A stretch of DNA of 64,000 nucleotides from Owenia fusiformis. Lineage: Eukaryota > Annelida > Polychaeta > Sabellida > Oweniidae. The stretch is taken from positions 9,429,730 through 9,493,729 of the forward strand of contig CAIIXF020000007.1 in NCBI GenBank assembly GCA_903813345.2, in the 5' to 3' direction. The translations under genes and the position numbers were made by a program. Positions 11,166 to 23,900 of this stretch are shown piece by piece; the first letter of the stretch is position 1; the number at the start of each line of letters is the position of its first letter. The notes under the pieces are model-generated. The model saw only the letters and a program-made list of their open reading frames with translations, was not told where the DNA came from and ran no database searches.

Positions 11166-13805
11166 AAAATTACACAGAAAGAGGGAAACGTGGCTTACAA
11201 AAACTACAGTATAGACAGCAATCAAAACGTTGAAGTTGAAACTTTCGAACTTCTCATTCAAAACAAGTAGGATTGGATTGTATTAGAGTTAAATCGTATG
11301 TTTGCATTTCAATCAAGTAAGATTTATTTCTTTGCCAAGGAGTGAATGGTTTTCAACTTGAGTGTAAAGATTTATTCGGTTATATACAACACTAACATCA
11401 TTTGTATCAGTTTATTCATAAATTATTTTGAAAGGAGATATCTAGGCGACCTTTCACATCGTGGGTATTTACATCATTGTAAATATTATGTCTGCATTAT
11501 GTCTGAGTAGTTTTTCTACTGAAACATTATAATTCCCAAGATGGATGCATGATCAATGTGAGCCTTGTAACGATCAAAGTAGAATGTAGCCTTGTTACAT
11601 ATCTTGTCGTTTATCAATTAATATTATTTTTTGATATAGTCCAAAACGCATTTTGCAATTCCACAGATTACCACAGTTATCAACTTTAAAATGTCATGAT
11701 GCAGACTTTGAAATTTATTCTCAAACGTGTAGAAACTCACAAAGAATCAAATGATATATCAACAATTCTTGGAAATATAATCAATGAGGCACAAACACTT
11801 AAAAGATAGATGAAGGTAGTCGATGGGCGTTATACGGAGGTTTCGTCTGATAGAACCAAAAGTTTACTTATTTATCACTAAATAGCATTTCTTCACTTCA
11901 CTTATAAAGTTTGGCCGACGTCATTTGAGGATTGGTCATATTCAAAAAAACTCAAACGGCTCATCTTCCAAAAGTTCACCCATCTCAAAAACTGATCCAA
12001 TTGTAAATATTCTACAGACAGTAAGCACCCTTTACATATACATCGTATAACGTTTAAGCCAAGCAAGTCAACATGTAGAATTTTGTTGGAATGTTCTCTC
12101 TGGGTGTTTTGATGGTTTTGCATTTGTTTTAACAACAAATTGATACCAATGCCTGATGTTTTGTGATTCATCTGATCTTTATGACACCTGCTTTATTAAC
12201 AATATTTGAAATGGGCTTAGTTCTTTATCTACCTACACGAAAGGGCCTACGGTTTCTTTGATACAGAGCCATGAGTATTAGTCGGTAGGTATTTCGAATA
12301 TGTCAGGTACATGGAATGCACTTCGCTCTGAATTTGATATAATTACTAATTACAACGGTCAAAAACATTGTCCTGTTGCCGAAGCAAGCAGAAGAAAAAT
12401 TGAACTTAAATGAAGTTTCAATAGTTTTATAAAAGTACAGATGAAAAACGCATACACACTTTTACTATGGGCCATCGAGGTTGACAAGTCCCAAGACAAA
12501 TATTTAAAAAGTAAACACGTTATTTGCACTTGATTCACATACAGGATTCAGGACAGAATATTCTCTATAAAATATGATATTGTTCTTTGATTCGACCTGT
12601 GCTAATAGGAATACTAACGCAAAGTGTGAATAACAAATTTGTTTTTTATTTTTATACAAATGCGTATTCACTACACACTACAGTATTTGATTGTACATAT
12701 GTTGCAGTAACTACAAATAAACATCCCACACAATGCTTCCACATGCACTTAAAAATGCATATGGGGGAAGAGATCACGTCATATAAAAAAAGAACTGTTG
12801 TATAAGTAAATGTCAGTGTGTTCTTGCTATTGACCTAATTATTGCTGGGATGTCGGTCTACTTTACTAATCGGTTCAATATATATTCATCTCAATACTCT
12901 TGAACATCAATGAATTCCATCCTTGTTTGTAAGTCCATGTGGACTGTAAAGTGATGAATAATCAAGGGGATAACGCTTGGATTATGACGTCATGCGAAAA
13001 AATGTTCAACTCCATCTTACTAGTTATAGGTAGTATACCACATTTACAGTAGCTCAATCAAGGTTTTAGAGTTCATAAAAGCAACATAAGACCAAATAAA
13101 TCAATGCAGCGATCTCACTGTTGCAGTCGATCTCCTTGCATATGTTTAAAATTTATCTTTGTTAATGGATGCCTTAACATCAAAACTGTCGTTATCATTC
13201 TTCTCAACCCGAATATCTGCCATGAGAGTTTTTACTGTTTGAATGAATGACATTTGTTTTCATGATCCAAACATGACGTATATTTAGAATATAAAACGAT
13301 AATGAGACGTCTTGCTCATACCCGTGCTTTACCATTGCTAACAAATGTGGTTATAGAACTTTTATCATCAACCAAGAAACAATGTGACTTTTATGTGATA
13401 TACGACATTGCTTTCGGAAGAGGTGCCTAACCTATCATATTAATTCACAATTGATATGGACCAAGTGCATTTTATTTTGTTGTTTATTCTCCTCTAATAA
13501 TTTAACTTATTTTACTTTTTCCCCAAACAATCTGATTTGTGGTCAAAGAGGAGTACTACCATCTTGTGTCAATCCCATTATTGTGTCTCATGTAAATCAA
13601 TTTTCATGGATTTGAAACACTAGATCATAAGCAGTTGTCTCAGGCTGTAACGTGCTCCTTTACCAGACCTTTTTTTCTTTTTACTTCGGGATTGGATTTC
13701 GTCTGTCCCACATCATTTGAGACCGAATGCCCTCGTACGATTACTATAGCTATTTTCGATATCACGTTGAGTATCGGTTTGTTTATATTTATCATTCAAC
13801 ATATA
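11166..13805. other. Intergenic, no gene recognised
   Basis: AT-rich DNA without coding signal. A minus-strand open frame of 89 codons at 11902-12171 has no recognisable motif, signal peptide or splice context. No RNA gene, hairpin or repeat stands out. Confidence 0.5.
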
Positions 13806-13995
13806 TTGTATGAACGAAGTGTCCCTTGGTGTTATAGTCCTGGATTGTAGATAGTGAATATAAATGGTGTTAATGGAGGATGTTAGACATTGTTTCGCGT
13901 TGGATAATGGTTTGAGATAGTTGGGTTTTGTTTTAGTGACTTGAGCAGTGGAGTTTTATTTTCTTGCTGGATTCTGTAGCAATTTCTGTCCTTTA
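13806..13995 (+). repeat. Dispersed repeat, copy 1
   Basis: The stretch shares a diverged match with 18676-18790, including GTCCCTTGGTG, GTCCTGGATTGT and GGATGTTAGACATTGTTT. After the MITE in the second copy a weaker match may continue to 19430-19500 (TTTTCTTGCTGGATT against TTTTCTTGTTGGGTT). Function is unknown. Confidence 0.55.
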
Positions 13996-16900
13996 CCTCT
14001 TAAAGTGTGCTTACATACTATTAGATTGAATGTCAAGCATTCACAAACATTCACATATGGATCTCTGAGATAAGTGATAAATAGAAAATTAAACAAGAAA
14101 ACAGACAATATTAGGAATCTTTGGTTGATTTGAAACAGATTCTTAATTTAGTACCATCAAATTATAGGAGCAGCGTCGCGACAATGGTACATTTGTACTA
14201 TTGAGCAAGTTCAATAAAAGTGAAGTTCGTGTAAACAGCATGGTAAAGGATGAGACAATATTGCTATTGTTGCTATTGTTCCTCTATTTCCTACTGAACT
14301 GTTTAGTCCTAGCCTAAGCTAAATACATACGCGTCTCCTCCCATGTTCTTTCCTCCCACGCGTGAGTTTGTTAAAATGTTTGTTTTTAACTTGTTTTCGC
14401 GTTTGCATGTCGAGCCAAATAGCATCAAAGTAATTATTTTCTTCACTAACAAAAAAGGTTTGTGGTTTTAAATTATGGTTGGTTGGTTTTGAATCCCATG
14501 TGACTCATAATAGTATCTTTTGGATTAAGATGGGCGTAATCTTCAATCAAATGTGGAACTAAAATGACAATAGACAACACGTCAATGTAGCAACGCGGAA
14601 TGTCACAGTGGCTTTGTAGCTGTAGAATGTGAAAGAAAATGTCTGCGGTAGTACGGTTACTGCCGCGGTTGTACAGAAAGCGTTTACAGAAATAACTTTT
14701 TAAGTGCAAAGGTTATCATCAATCGCATAAGGTGCATCTAAAGAAAAAACATTGATTCCTTTGTATATGGTGTGTGTATTTTTCTTTTGAGAAACACATT
14801 TTATATACAATCGAAGACTTTAGTAAGGAATTTCCAAAAATTGCAAAAAAACATTATTTGTGATTTGGTAGTTTTTTAGAAAGTGATTTTTGATGATTCG
14901 GGTGGTCGAGTCTATCAAAATATCCATTGAAAACAAGTAAAACATAGTTGGAATCTCAATATCTCATTTTATGGTTTCACAGTTCCATGAGTATCCATAG
15001 TTAGTTTATAGATACAGAATTTCAAAAATTTAAATTGAATCATATCAAGATTCTGTTTTAACATATTTCGTGCATTGAATAAGACACATGTCACATAGTG
15101 GTGTTTTTAGCAATCATTGTGACAAAGATTAGTATGAGCTAAGAAATATATCGAGAAATTAAAATGTTGATTTTTATCTGTCAATCTATCTTCAAGGTCC
15201 TCAAAATGAATCATGTCACTGATGATCGTTTTGAAGTTTATTGTTTATACTACTAAATGATCAATAAAGACACTCTTGGTACCGTCATTAAGTCGATGTG
15301 ACTTTACAAGTTATAAGCTAACACTATGACAAGCTACATTAGTAACTATTAATGTAGTACACGTCAAGTCATCTTGACTTGTCTACGGGATTTAGTGAGA
15401 CGGGTGATGTGGACTTACAGTAGAACGATCTATATACGGCTTTTGATAAACTCTGATCAGAAGGAGGCTTTGACCAATACAGAACTTTTTAAAAAAATAA
15501 ATGGATGATTGTATATATTGTATTGTATTGTTAATGGTTGTATATATGCAAAGCTATTAATAAGTCTCATATATCATGCAGTCTCAGCAAATCTTTTAAT
15601 CTGCACATCGTCAATGTATACGCAAAAAGCAGAAACTAGGCTAAGTACACACATGTACATATGTTTCATGTTATGCAGAATATGATTGAATGGCATTTTG
15701 AATTATTTTAATTAAACAACCGGGACAGCCTCTGTTAAACAATTTTGAGATATTCCAATACCGATATCAATTCAGCTGAATAGGCCTTGACTTACAAAAG
15801 AAACGAAAACATGCATTTAGAATAAATAAAATAGTTTGCGCGTACTTTAAATTTAAAAGTAGGTGGAACTGGATGGTTCCTATGAATAGAAGTGGGTGTG
15901 ATGATCATATTATTCATAAAATAGCGTGCGTCAATCCCAAAATTGTCCTTTAAGATATCGCGAGATTCTAGTAACAACTCGGGCAACATTTACCACAGAA
16001 GACATCCAATGGGTAGTCTTTACCATTGAATCAACTTGCACATTGATTTGGTGACGAACAAAGAAATGTGACCTCGGGTTTGTGGCAAATAGGCCAAGAC
16101 GTAGCACAGATGGGCTCCTTTGAGAATTCATTGACAATTAAACTCCAAAACAGAAAGGAGTTGACCATATACCGCTCATTCATGTGAAATCTTGGGTGGA
16201 TTGTAATTGGTGACCTTATTTGTATTCAATCTGAGGACATAGTTAATAGGACACTATTTAATATCTCAGTCACAGACAAAAAGAGAATAACATATTCATT
16301 TTTTCAAGGCATCGGGATCCCATCTTTGCCTTACCTTATTTTACCTTTGGGTATTGTCAAAAGTAGGTATGTTTTGCGAATTTAGAAAAGGAAATAATTC
16401 AATTTTGTTTGCCCAATATTTTTCATCAGGGAGTTACTGAGTCAAATTTCAAAGACGTGCAAAAGTGATTGGTTTAAGCGAGACAGGCAGTCAAGACATC
16501 TGATGTTTTGACACGAGTTTTTTAATGTTACCCAACATTATATACATTGATAAATATACAGTTAAAGTGACACATAAGTAAAGAAAATCTCACAATCGTC
16601 CCATCATCTAAAAGGTATATTTGACGTGTATTTAGTCTATTAAACCATACGTCTTTTATTGGCCGGGGGTCACTTCAACTATGTGATCAAAGTGTCAAAA
16701 TATGTACATTTTCACTGATATAATTGCTATAACTATCTGCTTAATGTCTTATTTGAAAGTAGTACCACTTTATTTTTTATTTAGTTTTTTATTGTACGAT
16801 CAACTTCAATACATAAAGTGAATATCTAGACTGACATAGAATAATTTAGAAGGAGGTAAATATAATTTTTCAACAATATACGAGTGGTGCCAAATAAGTT

Positions 16901-18669
16901 ATGGAAGCTTTTTACACAGACTGTTTTAATTAATCAATCTCTTTGATCTATTCGCAAGAGATGTATAATTTACTTATCTTTCAACAACTTGGAGATAAAA
17001 TAAACAATGACTTTTAGTAAGCTTTATTTCCGTGAAAGGGGCACTGGTACCCAATGATACATAGTTTAATTTGTCTATTTCATAATCAAAGTTATTTTCA
17101 TATTCCATTTTCCTATAAAAGAAAGTTAATCCAACACAATTGTAAAATCCATTCTTCAACATTGTGTCAAGCTGTAGTTGCCAAATTATTACATTTTAAC
17201 TATTTCTCATAGAATTATATCCTTTGATTTATTTTTCATTTGGAATTGAATTCCGCCAAATGGCGAACACCGTCCACAAAAAAATTTGAGACTATAACAA
17301 TATTTCACCGTTTGTTGCTGTCACATTACTTAAGAAGGCGTGTATTTTGGTATGTCAATGGAAACATCTTACCATTGGACCTTTTGTATGACTAACTTGT
17401 TCATTAGCTACGAGTAAGACAAAGCAGCGCGAATTTAAAGTGACTCTGCCTTTATGCTCCCCTCCCCTCCTTCTCCTTTTTACAAAAGACACTGGTTCAA
17501 ATCGTTCTGTTTATATTCTTTTTCATATTACACCAGATTTTCCAATGCCTCCCCATCGTTTTCAAGCGTTTAAAATTCTAAATCAAATCATTCTATTTTA
17601 AACACCCCCATGAATTGATTCATAAACTTCGTGATCAAAAAGGGTTGTTTGTTTGTTTAAGAGTTAACTTATCGATTAGTCAGGTGGAGGGGTTGATACT
17701 AGGTGGTGAAATAGTCTTCCGTTATGGTATTCAGTAGGGATACCCTACTCACTGGCTGTAAGTATTCCCTATGCTACTCCTTTGCACAGTATATACATTC
17801 GTTTTTTATAATCATTTTTATAACTGTTTTCAAACGGCCATGAGAATGCTGTGATCTCGCATGATGGTACATACGTGTTAAAACTACATTTCCTATAGGG
17901 TCTTTGTACAATGAGGTGTGTTGGCCTACTCACATAGTTATTTTGCAGTTTTGACAATGAAACCACTGTATGAAAAAAAGAACCAAAAATGAACTGGTTA
18001 AACTTTTTTGTCGCATATTTCAACTACTCAAATTGTTTAATGATAAAGGAATAACATGGCTTATTTGAATCATGTTTACTCAGTTATTTTTATACACCAA
18101 GTCAAATACATATTTATAAACATGGAATGCTGTCTGACAATGAAAATAAATTCATACTTTAAATTACAGCTCCATTTAGTAATCCCGTCAATGTCTGTAT
18201 GCGCACATTTAAAACAAATTGCCTTTTTTATTCAGTCTACTAACGCCAGAGATAAAATAATTGAGTACAGTACCTAACCAGGAAGATTATTTTCAATGTT
18301 GACTTTCATGATCATTGACTTATTTTATTCTGCTCCATCGATCGACAGCCCGAAGTGTCAGTCTGCGACTGGAGGGGGGGGGGTACAATTTTTCCGGTCG
18401 ACTTCTGAGATTATACTTGTTCACCAGATGTACAACGGTCACCCTCATTGACAATTAAACACAACAACATATTATTTATATTTTACAAACTCAAAACAGA
18501 ATATTTGTTTTTTATAAATGTGCAATATTTTTTGATCCAAAATAATATTTGCCGACAAATTTTTGCAAGAACAAAATTACACGTGGAGATCATGCGATCA
18601 TCAATTTAACAAGTCTTTAAATATTTTGGGAATCTTTCTCAATTTTTCTAGAACATGTATTGTAATGAC
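13996..18669. other. Intergenic, no gene recognised
   Basis: About 4.7 kb of AT-rich DNA. Several open frames of 60-85 codons on the minus strand (around 14473-14709, 15792-16137 and 17769-18023) show no family resemblance and overlap each other in different frames. Only short simple repeats are visible, such as TTGTATTGTATTG near 15515. Confidence 0.5.
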
Positions 18670-19510
18670 TCCAGTATGAATGAAATGTCCCTTGGTGCTG
18701 GTCCTGGATTGTGATATTGGTTCTCGATTGGAGGGTGGAGTTGGATGTTAGACATTGTTTTTTTTAACGTTAGATCATGGTTTTGGATATATACAGGGTG
18801 GGCCAAAAAAACGCCACTTTTTTTTTCAAGACACTACAACTTTTTTATTTTCCAACCTACATACCTCAAATTTTGCAGTTATATAGTGCCAAGGATTCTT
18901 AGCAATAATATAATGTAACAAGTCATTCAACTTGGATTATATTTGATCTAAAAGGGGAGTTCAATTGGTCCGCCACCCTAATTGATGATATATTTTAGAT
19001 TTAGTTGCCTTGCTGATATTGCAGTATCAATGAAATGTTAGCTAAGTTTTTTCCAACCTGTCTAAATTCAAAGGTTTAGTTGAGCAATTTACTAGATTGG
19101 GTGCCTTCATACAATCTCTTGGAGACCTTCCCATACTCTATACTCACTGGAGTTTGCATCAGGGCTATTAGCTTGGCAATCATCAGGCCGTATCAGTTCA
19201 GGAACATTTTGCAAATTATGCTTATTTCTCACGAAAACCACATGTTTAAGTGAGACGCTGGTGATATATTTTATTCAAGTAAAACTGTATAATTTATGAT
19301 CCATGGCTAGATAACAACCTCAAATTATGATTTAATATCAAAAATCTAAAAAGTTATAGCATTTTGAAAAAAAAGTGGCGTTTTTTGCCCACCCTGTATA
19401 TAGGGTCTACATTTCTTATGACAGATTTACACCTACAGTTTGATTTTCTTGTTGGGTTTCTTTAAAGTTTTTAGTCACCTTTCCCTTTTGGTATTTGTGT
19501 TTATATATTT
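18670..19510 (+). repeat. Dispersed repeat, copy 2, interrupted by a MITE
   Basis: Bases 18676-18790 match 13808-13920. The likely continuation is at 19399-19510, after the inserted 603-bp MITE. Confidence 0.5.
18794..19396. mobile_element. Mariner-type MITE, 603 bp
   Basis: The terminal inverted repeats begin CAGGGTGGGCCAAAAAAACG and end CGTTTTTTGCCCACCCTG, and TA flanks both sides. The inner AAGTGGCG words and poly-T tracts are also inverted. There is no transposase sequence. The family resembles the element at 35705-35905 and shares terminal bases with those at 3238 and 23877. It interrupts the dispersed repeat of 18670-19510. Confidence 0.9.
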
Positions 19511-20902
19511 CATGGTCGACATCCATTGCAGAAATCATTAACGGGACAGTTTACTACAACAAACATAGTAGACTATAGTGGATTATAGAGTACAGTATAT
19601 CCAAACATTTTCTTTGCCGACTTATCCTGCGGAATCTGTAATTTAACTTATTTTCATGAACATTTTATATCCCTAACTCTCTGCAATAAAATATAGTGAT
19701 TAGGAAAAAGAGATAAATAATTTTAATATTTTGAAATATTTGCAGTATTTTGTTTTATAGGATATATTTTTTAGGTGAAACGCATCACATATGGTTATTC
19801 AGTGATCTCATTGACCCCACCCTATTCCTAGTTCACGATATAGTTATTATATCGATTCTTGGCCAGAATGAAAAATCATTATTCTAAGTTTCGGAAATTG
19901 AATCTCTGACTGACACATGTTTTTTTCGGAGCCCGCCTGGGTGTTTTGTATCTTGTCAAATTATAGGATAAGGAAGTAATAAATCTAAAAATGGGTGTAA
20001 CAATTACAAGAAAAAGTAATCGTTTTAATAGGATTTAACAAGTACCCAAGTTATTCAACAGGTATTTTCTAGTATTTCCACTTCTTTATATTTGATCAGT
20101 GAAAGGCTTATTTCTTTCGTTGACATTCCACAACAGGTAAACTTCCAAAATACAGGTATATACCAATACTTATCAATTAATCCTTGGTTGACAGATTCAT
20201 TTACAAGTGTATGTAGTATTCACTGGATTAAAGCACCCTGGATGCATGTTCTACAGTTTTATATTGTCAAAGACTGATGTCATCGGGGTGTGGTACTTAA
20301 TATGCGATAAGTTTAGTAATGGCCGTTAGTTATCTGATTGATTTAGGATTCACCCCGGGATATTTCCCCTGATATGGGTATACGGTTGTTTCAAAGCTAC
20401 TCTGGTACGGATATTTCCAATGTTGGTTATTTTAAGTTATTCTGATATGGTTTTAGTCTCATTTACACACAAGCCAAGAATTTGCCTACCCTGTCACAAG
20501 TCAAGTATGGCTTAATCCAGAGGGTCTATATACTTACGCCCTCGTGAGGAGTAGCCGGCTTAGTGAAATCCGCGTGTGTCTTTTTGCATACATGTCCTAC
20601 ATTAAATACTTCTGTAGAATATTTCAATAGACTGTCTTTTGAGTTAACTACGTCAACTCCACGTGCATGTAAACATTTATTTAAAATCAACATTTCTCCA
20701 TTCTTTTTAAGATTCGTAGAGGTTTTTGAATTTTGTTTTATAATACACCTCAAAAACTAACATACGAAAAGCAGTTAACTAACATTAATCCTATAGTTTG
20801 GGCGTATGTTTTAGGTACAGCATCAGAGTGAAGAGTTCTTTAGAGGCGGTGATAAAACCACCGAGGAATAGAGAAGTTTAGGGAATACACCACCATTGAG
20901 CC
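19511..20902. promoter_or_regulatory. Upstream region of the MAM/VWA gene
   Basis: No other gene is seen here. A possible TATA motif (GTCTATATAC) lies near 20525. A possible 3' splice site (GCGTATGTTTTAG) lies just before 20814, so the 5' UTR may have an upstream exon. The run from about 20814 to 20902 would then be the UTR part of the first coding exon. Transcription start cannot be set from sequence alone. Confidence 0.3.
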
Positions 20903-20972
20903 ATGGCACGGACAACACTAGTCATAATAGCATTAATCTCAGGAGTAATATATACATCAGCACAAATTACAA
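20903..20972 (+). CDS. Exon 1: signal peptide
   Basis: The exon encodes M-A-R-T-T followed by a hydrophobic core ([15 protein letters not shown]) and QIT. Cleavage after the TSA is likely. It ends in phase 1 before GTAAGT. The ATG sits in CCACCATTGAGCCATGG, a fair Kozak context. No earlier in-frame start fits a secretory leader better. Confidence 0.88.
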
Positions 20973-23900
20973 GTAAGTATACATTTTACTCACAGTGCTG
21001 ATTACAAGTCAGTATACATTTTTGCAAGTTAAAAGTAAGCATACATTTAACACACCAGCACACGATACAAAAGTATACTTCTTGTCCATCAGCCCAAGTT
21101 ACAAGTAAGTATACATGTAACACATCAGTATAAATTACAAGTAAGGATGCATTGTACACACCATCACATGGTACAAGTAGTTATATATTTTGCACATGAA
21201 CACATGAGTACAAATCAGTATACATTTACACATTAGTACAAGTTACAAGTAAGTAAGTATATTTTGGGCATCAGTGCAGGTTACATACCAGTATACTTTT
21301 TGCACAATTTTACAAATAAGTATATGTTTCATATCACCACAGGTTACAAGTAGCGATACATCAATAGAATCAACTCTATAATTTACACATTAGCACGAGT
21401 TACAAGTAATTTTGTATACGTTTTGCATATCATTATAAGTTAGAAGGCAGTTAACATTTACACTCTAGCACAAGTTAAAATGAAGTGGCACATCAGCACA
21501 AGCCCAAATAAGAGATCAATACAAAAATCAATGTAGAATAATTCACTATAGTTAAGTCGCAGACACCCACTCTCTCCTTGTTGAATGGGAAATACTGACA
21601 CACCCGGTGTAAAAGGGTAGGAGTTCCTATCAAATTATGGTCCTACTTTCCATTGATTTATATGGTGACATAAATACAACTCTTTCCCTCATTATCATAT
21701 ACGCAATCGGGGCCAGTAAGGGCCTTTAAGAAAGGGGACCATAATCCCTTGGGGACCATCATTTCTTTCACACCGGCATTATTTTAAAAATGTTCAAATA
21801 CTACTGGTTGCAAATATTGTGCAATTGTATATCCAGTGGCATATTACTGAACTATATGTTAGTTATGTACGTTTACCGTATGCACAACAGCAGCGGTAAG
21901 CAACGGGTGAATTGTACACATAAGTACACGTGAAAAATAGGTTTCAAGTTTTAAGTGATTCACCCAAACAGGCTATATATGCTATATTCATAGCCCTGAC
22001 ACCTTAGTGGATAAAGAATACATTTTTCGGATTTATTTTCGGACTCCATTATTGGCAAATTTGTTTCAAAAAATGGAATGTTGAATTCCATTTCTAGTAA
22101 GCCTGGAAGTTTTGTGAGATTTGTGGAATAAAAGTACACTCCCCTCCATACGTTTTGCAACTGGAAGTTCATTCGATAGCGTATCAAAGACGGATGATGT
22201 TTGAATCTTAAATTCTGTAGTTTGTTCCTTACCCCCTATCACACCAAACTAGTTCTTACCCGTTCTTGCCAGTCCTACGAAAACGTCGTAAAACGGGCTC
22301 AATCTGGCTGTGGTCGGGAAATATGTCTGAAATAATTAGCTTCTTCGTTTTTAAACAGTCTGCAATACGTCCATCGCGTTCGCAGTTCGTTCAGGTCGCA
22401 CCACGTCGGTGTGCAACGTCGTAGAACGCGTCCCTTAGTCTAAAAGGTCAACATGACCTGATAACAGAACGGTATGGTCGCATCGAATTTTGAATCGATT
22501 CAAAATTCTAAAATCACATTCCCGTCTGAGAATGTTCATTAAGTTCGTAAATAGACCTTAGAAAGTTGCAGCTACGTTCATTCCGTTCGCACACAGTTTA
22601 AAACCAGTTTTGAAGAACGCAGTGGCAACTTGTTTGGTGTGATAGCTATATTTTTGCTAACTCGTTCATAAGCATTGTTAAATACGTTCTTAATCAGTTT
22701 AAACCCGTTTGCAATTAGTTCTACCTCGTTCTCAACACGTCCTCAGACAGTTCAACTCGTTGTTAAAACGTCCCTAGTGGGATTGAAGTACGACGGTTCC
22801 GTTCGTAGTACGTCCAGCTCGTCGTTAGTACGTTGTCACTCGTTCTAATTGTAGAACGTGACGACCACGAGAACATTTTGAGCATTGTCTAAGTTCTAGA
22901 GGACCTACCCGTTCGAGTACGTTCGATTAAGTTTGTAAATAGATCCCAAACGGTTCTTAGTAGGTCCAGTCCGTTCGTACACAGTTGAAGCCCGTTTTCG
23001 AGAACGTAGTGAGAACTAGTTTGGTGTGATAGTAGGGTTAATTAACAGTTCGGAAATTTATTACAAATTTAATGAATTTTATTTATTCAACATAAACATT
23101 CAACATAAACAGGCTTTGTGTTACAACTATTTTAATCTATCCGCTTGGTGAAATCTTTAAAATACATGTTACATGAATCTAGACTTTTATTTTACTTATT
23201 TTAGGCACATCGTGCGGTTTCGAAGGGTTAACTGCACAATCCTCGAGTATTTGCAGTGGTTGGACTCAGGCTACCAACGACGATGCTGATTTGACTGTCG
23301 GGCAAGGTGGTACCCCTTCTGGCAACACAGGGCCCTCTGGACCGAGATCAGGAAGTAAGTATTAAAATGATATAAAGAATGAAATCCACGACGGTTTTAA
23401 AGACAAAGTAGGCTTTTAAATTTATTTATGTGTGATTAGTTAAATTATTTTAAAGTTCTCAAAGGTGTACAGTATTTAAGGAATAAAGACCGAGATTTTA
23501 TGATTTATGGCGTAATATACACCGAACATTTTATTCTGTTTATTGTTAAAAGACCGAAATCGCGTAGCGATTGAGGTCTTTGGCAAAGACCAGAATAAAA
23601 TTTGAGGTCGTATATTTGACATAAATCATTAAATCGAGGTATTTGCTACGATTCTAATATGATAACCAGACAAGAAACACAACTATTTGCATATATTAGA
23701 ATTCAATATTTGCTTAATTTTGATTTTTTCATTAACCTTATACACGGGAAATTGAACGGTGGGTCAAGTGATATGCAATTTAACGCATTGTTTTTAACAA
23801 TTTATCATTTTGGGAATATGTCCAATTGAACACCTATTTTAGAACATATACAACTATTCAAGTTATAGGAGTAATACAGGGTGACCCAAAAAAAATGCAA

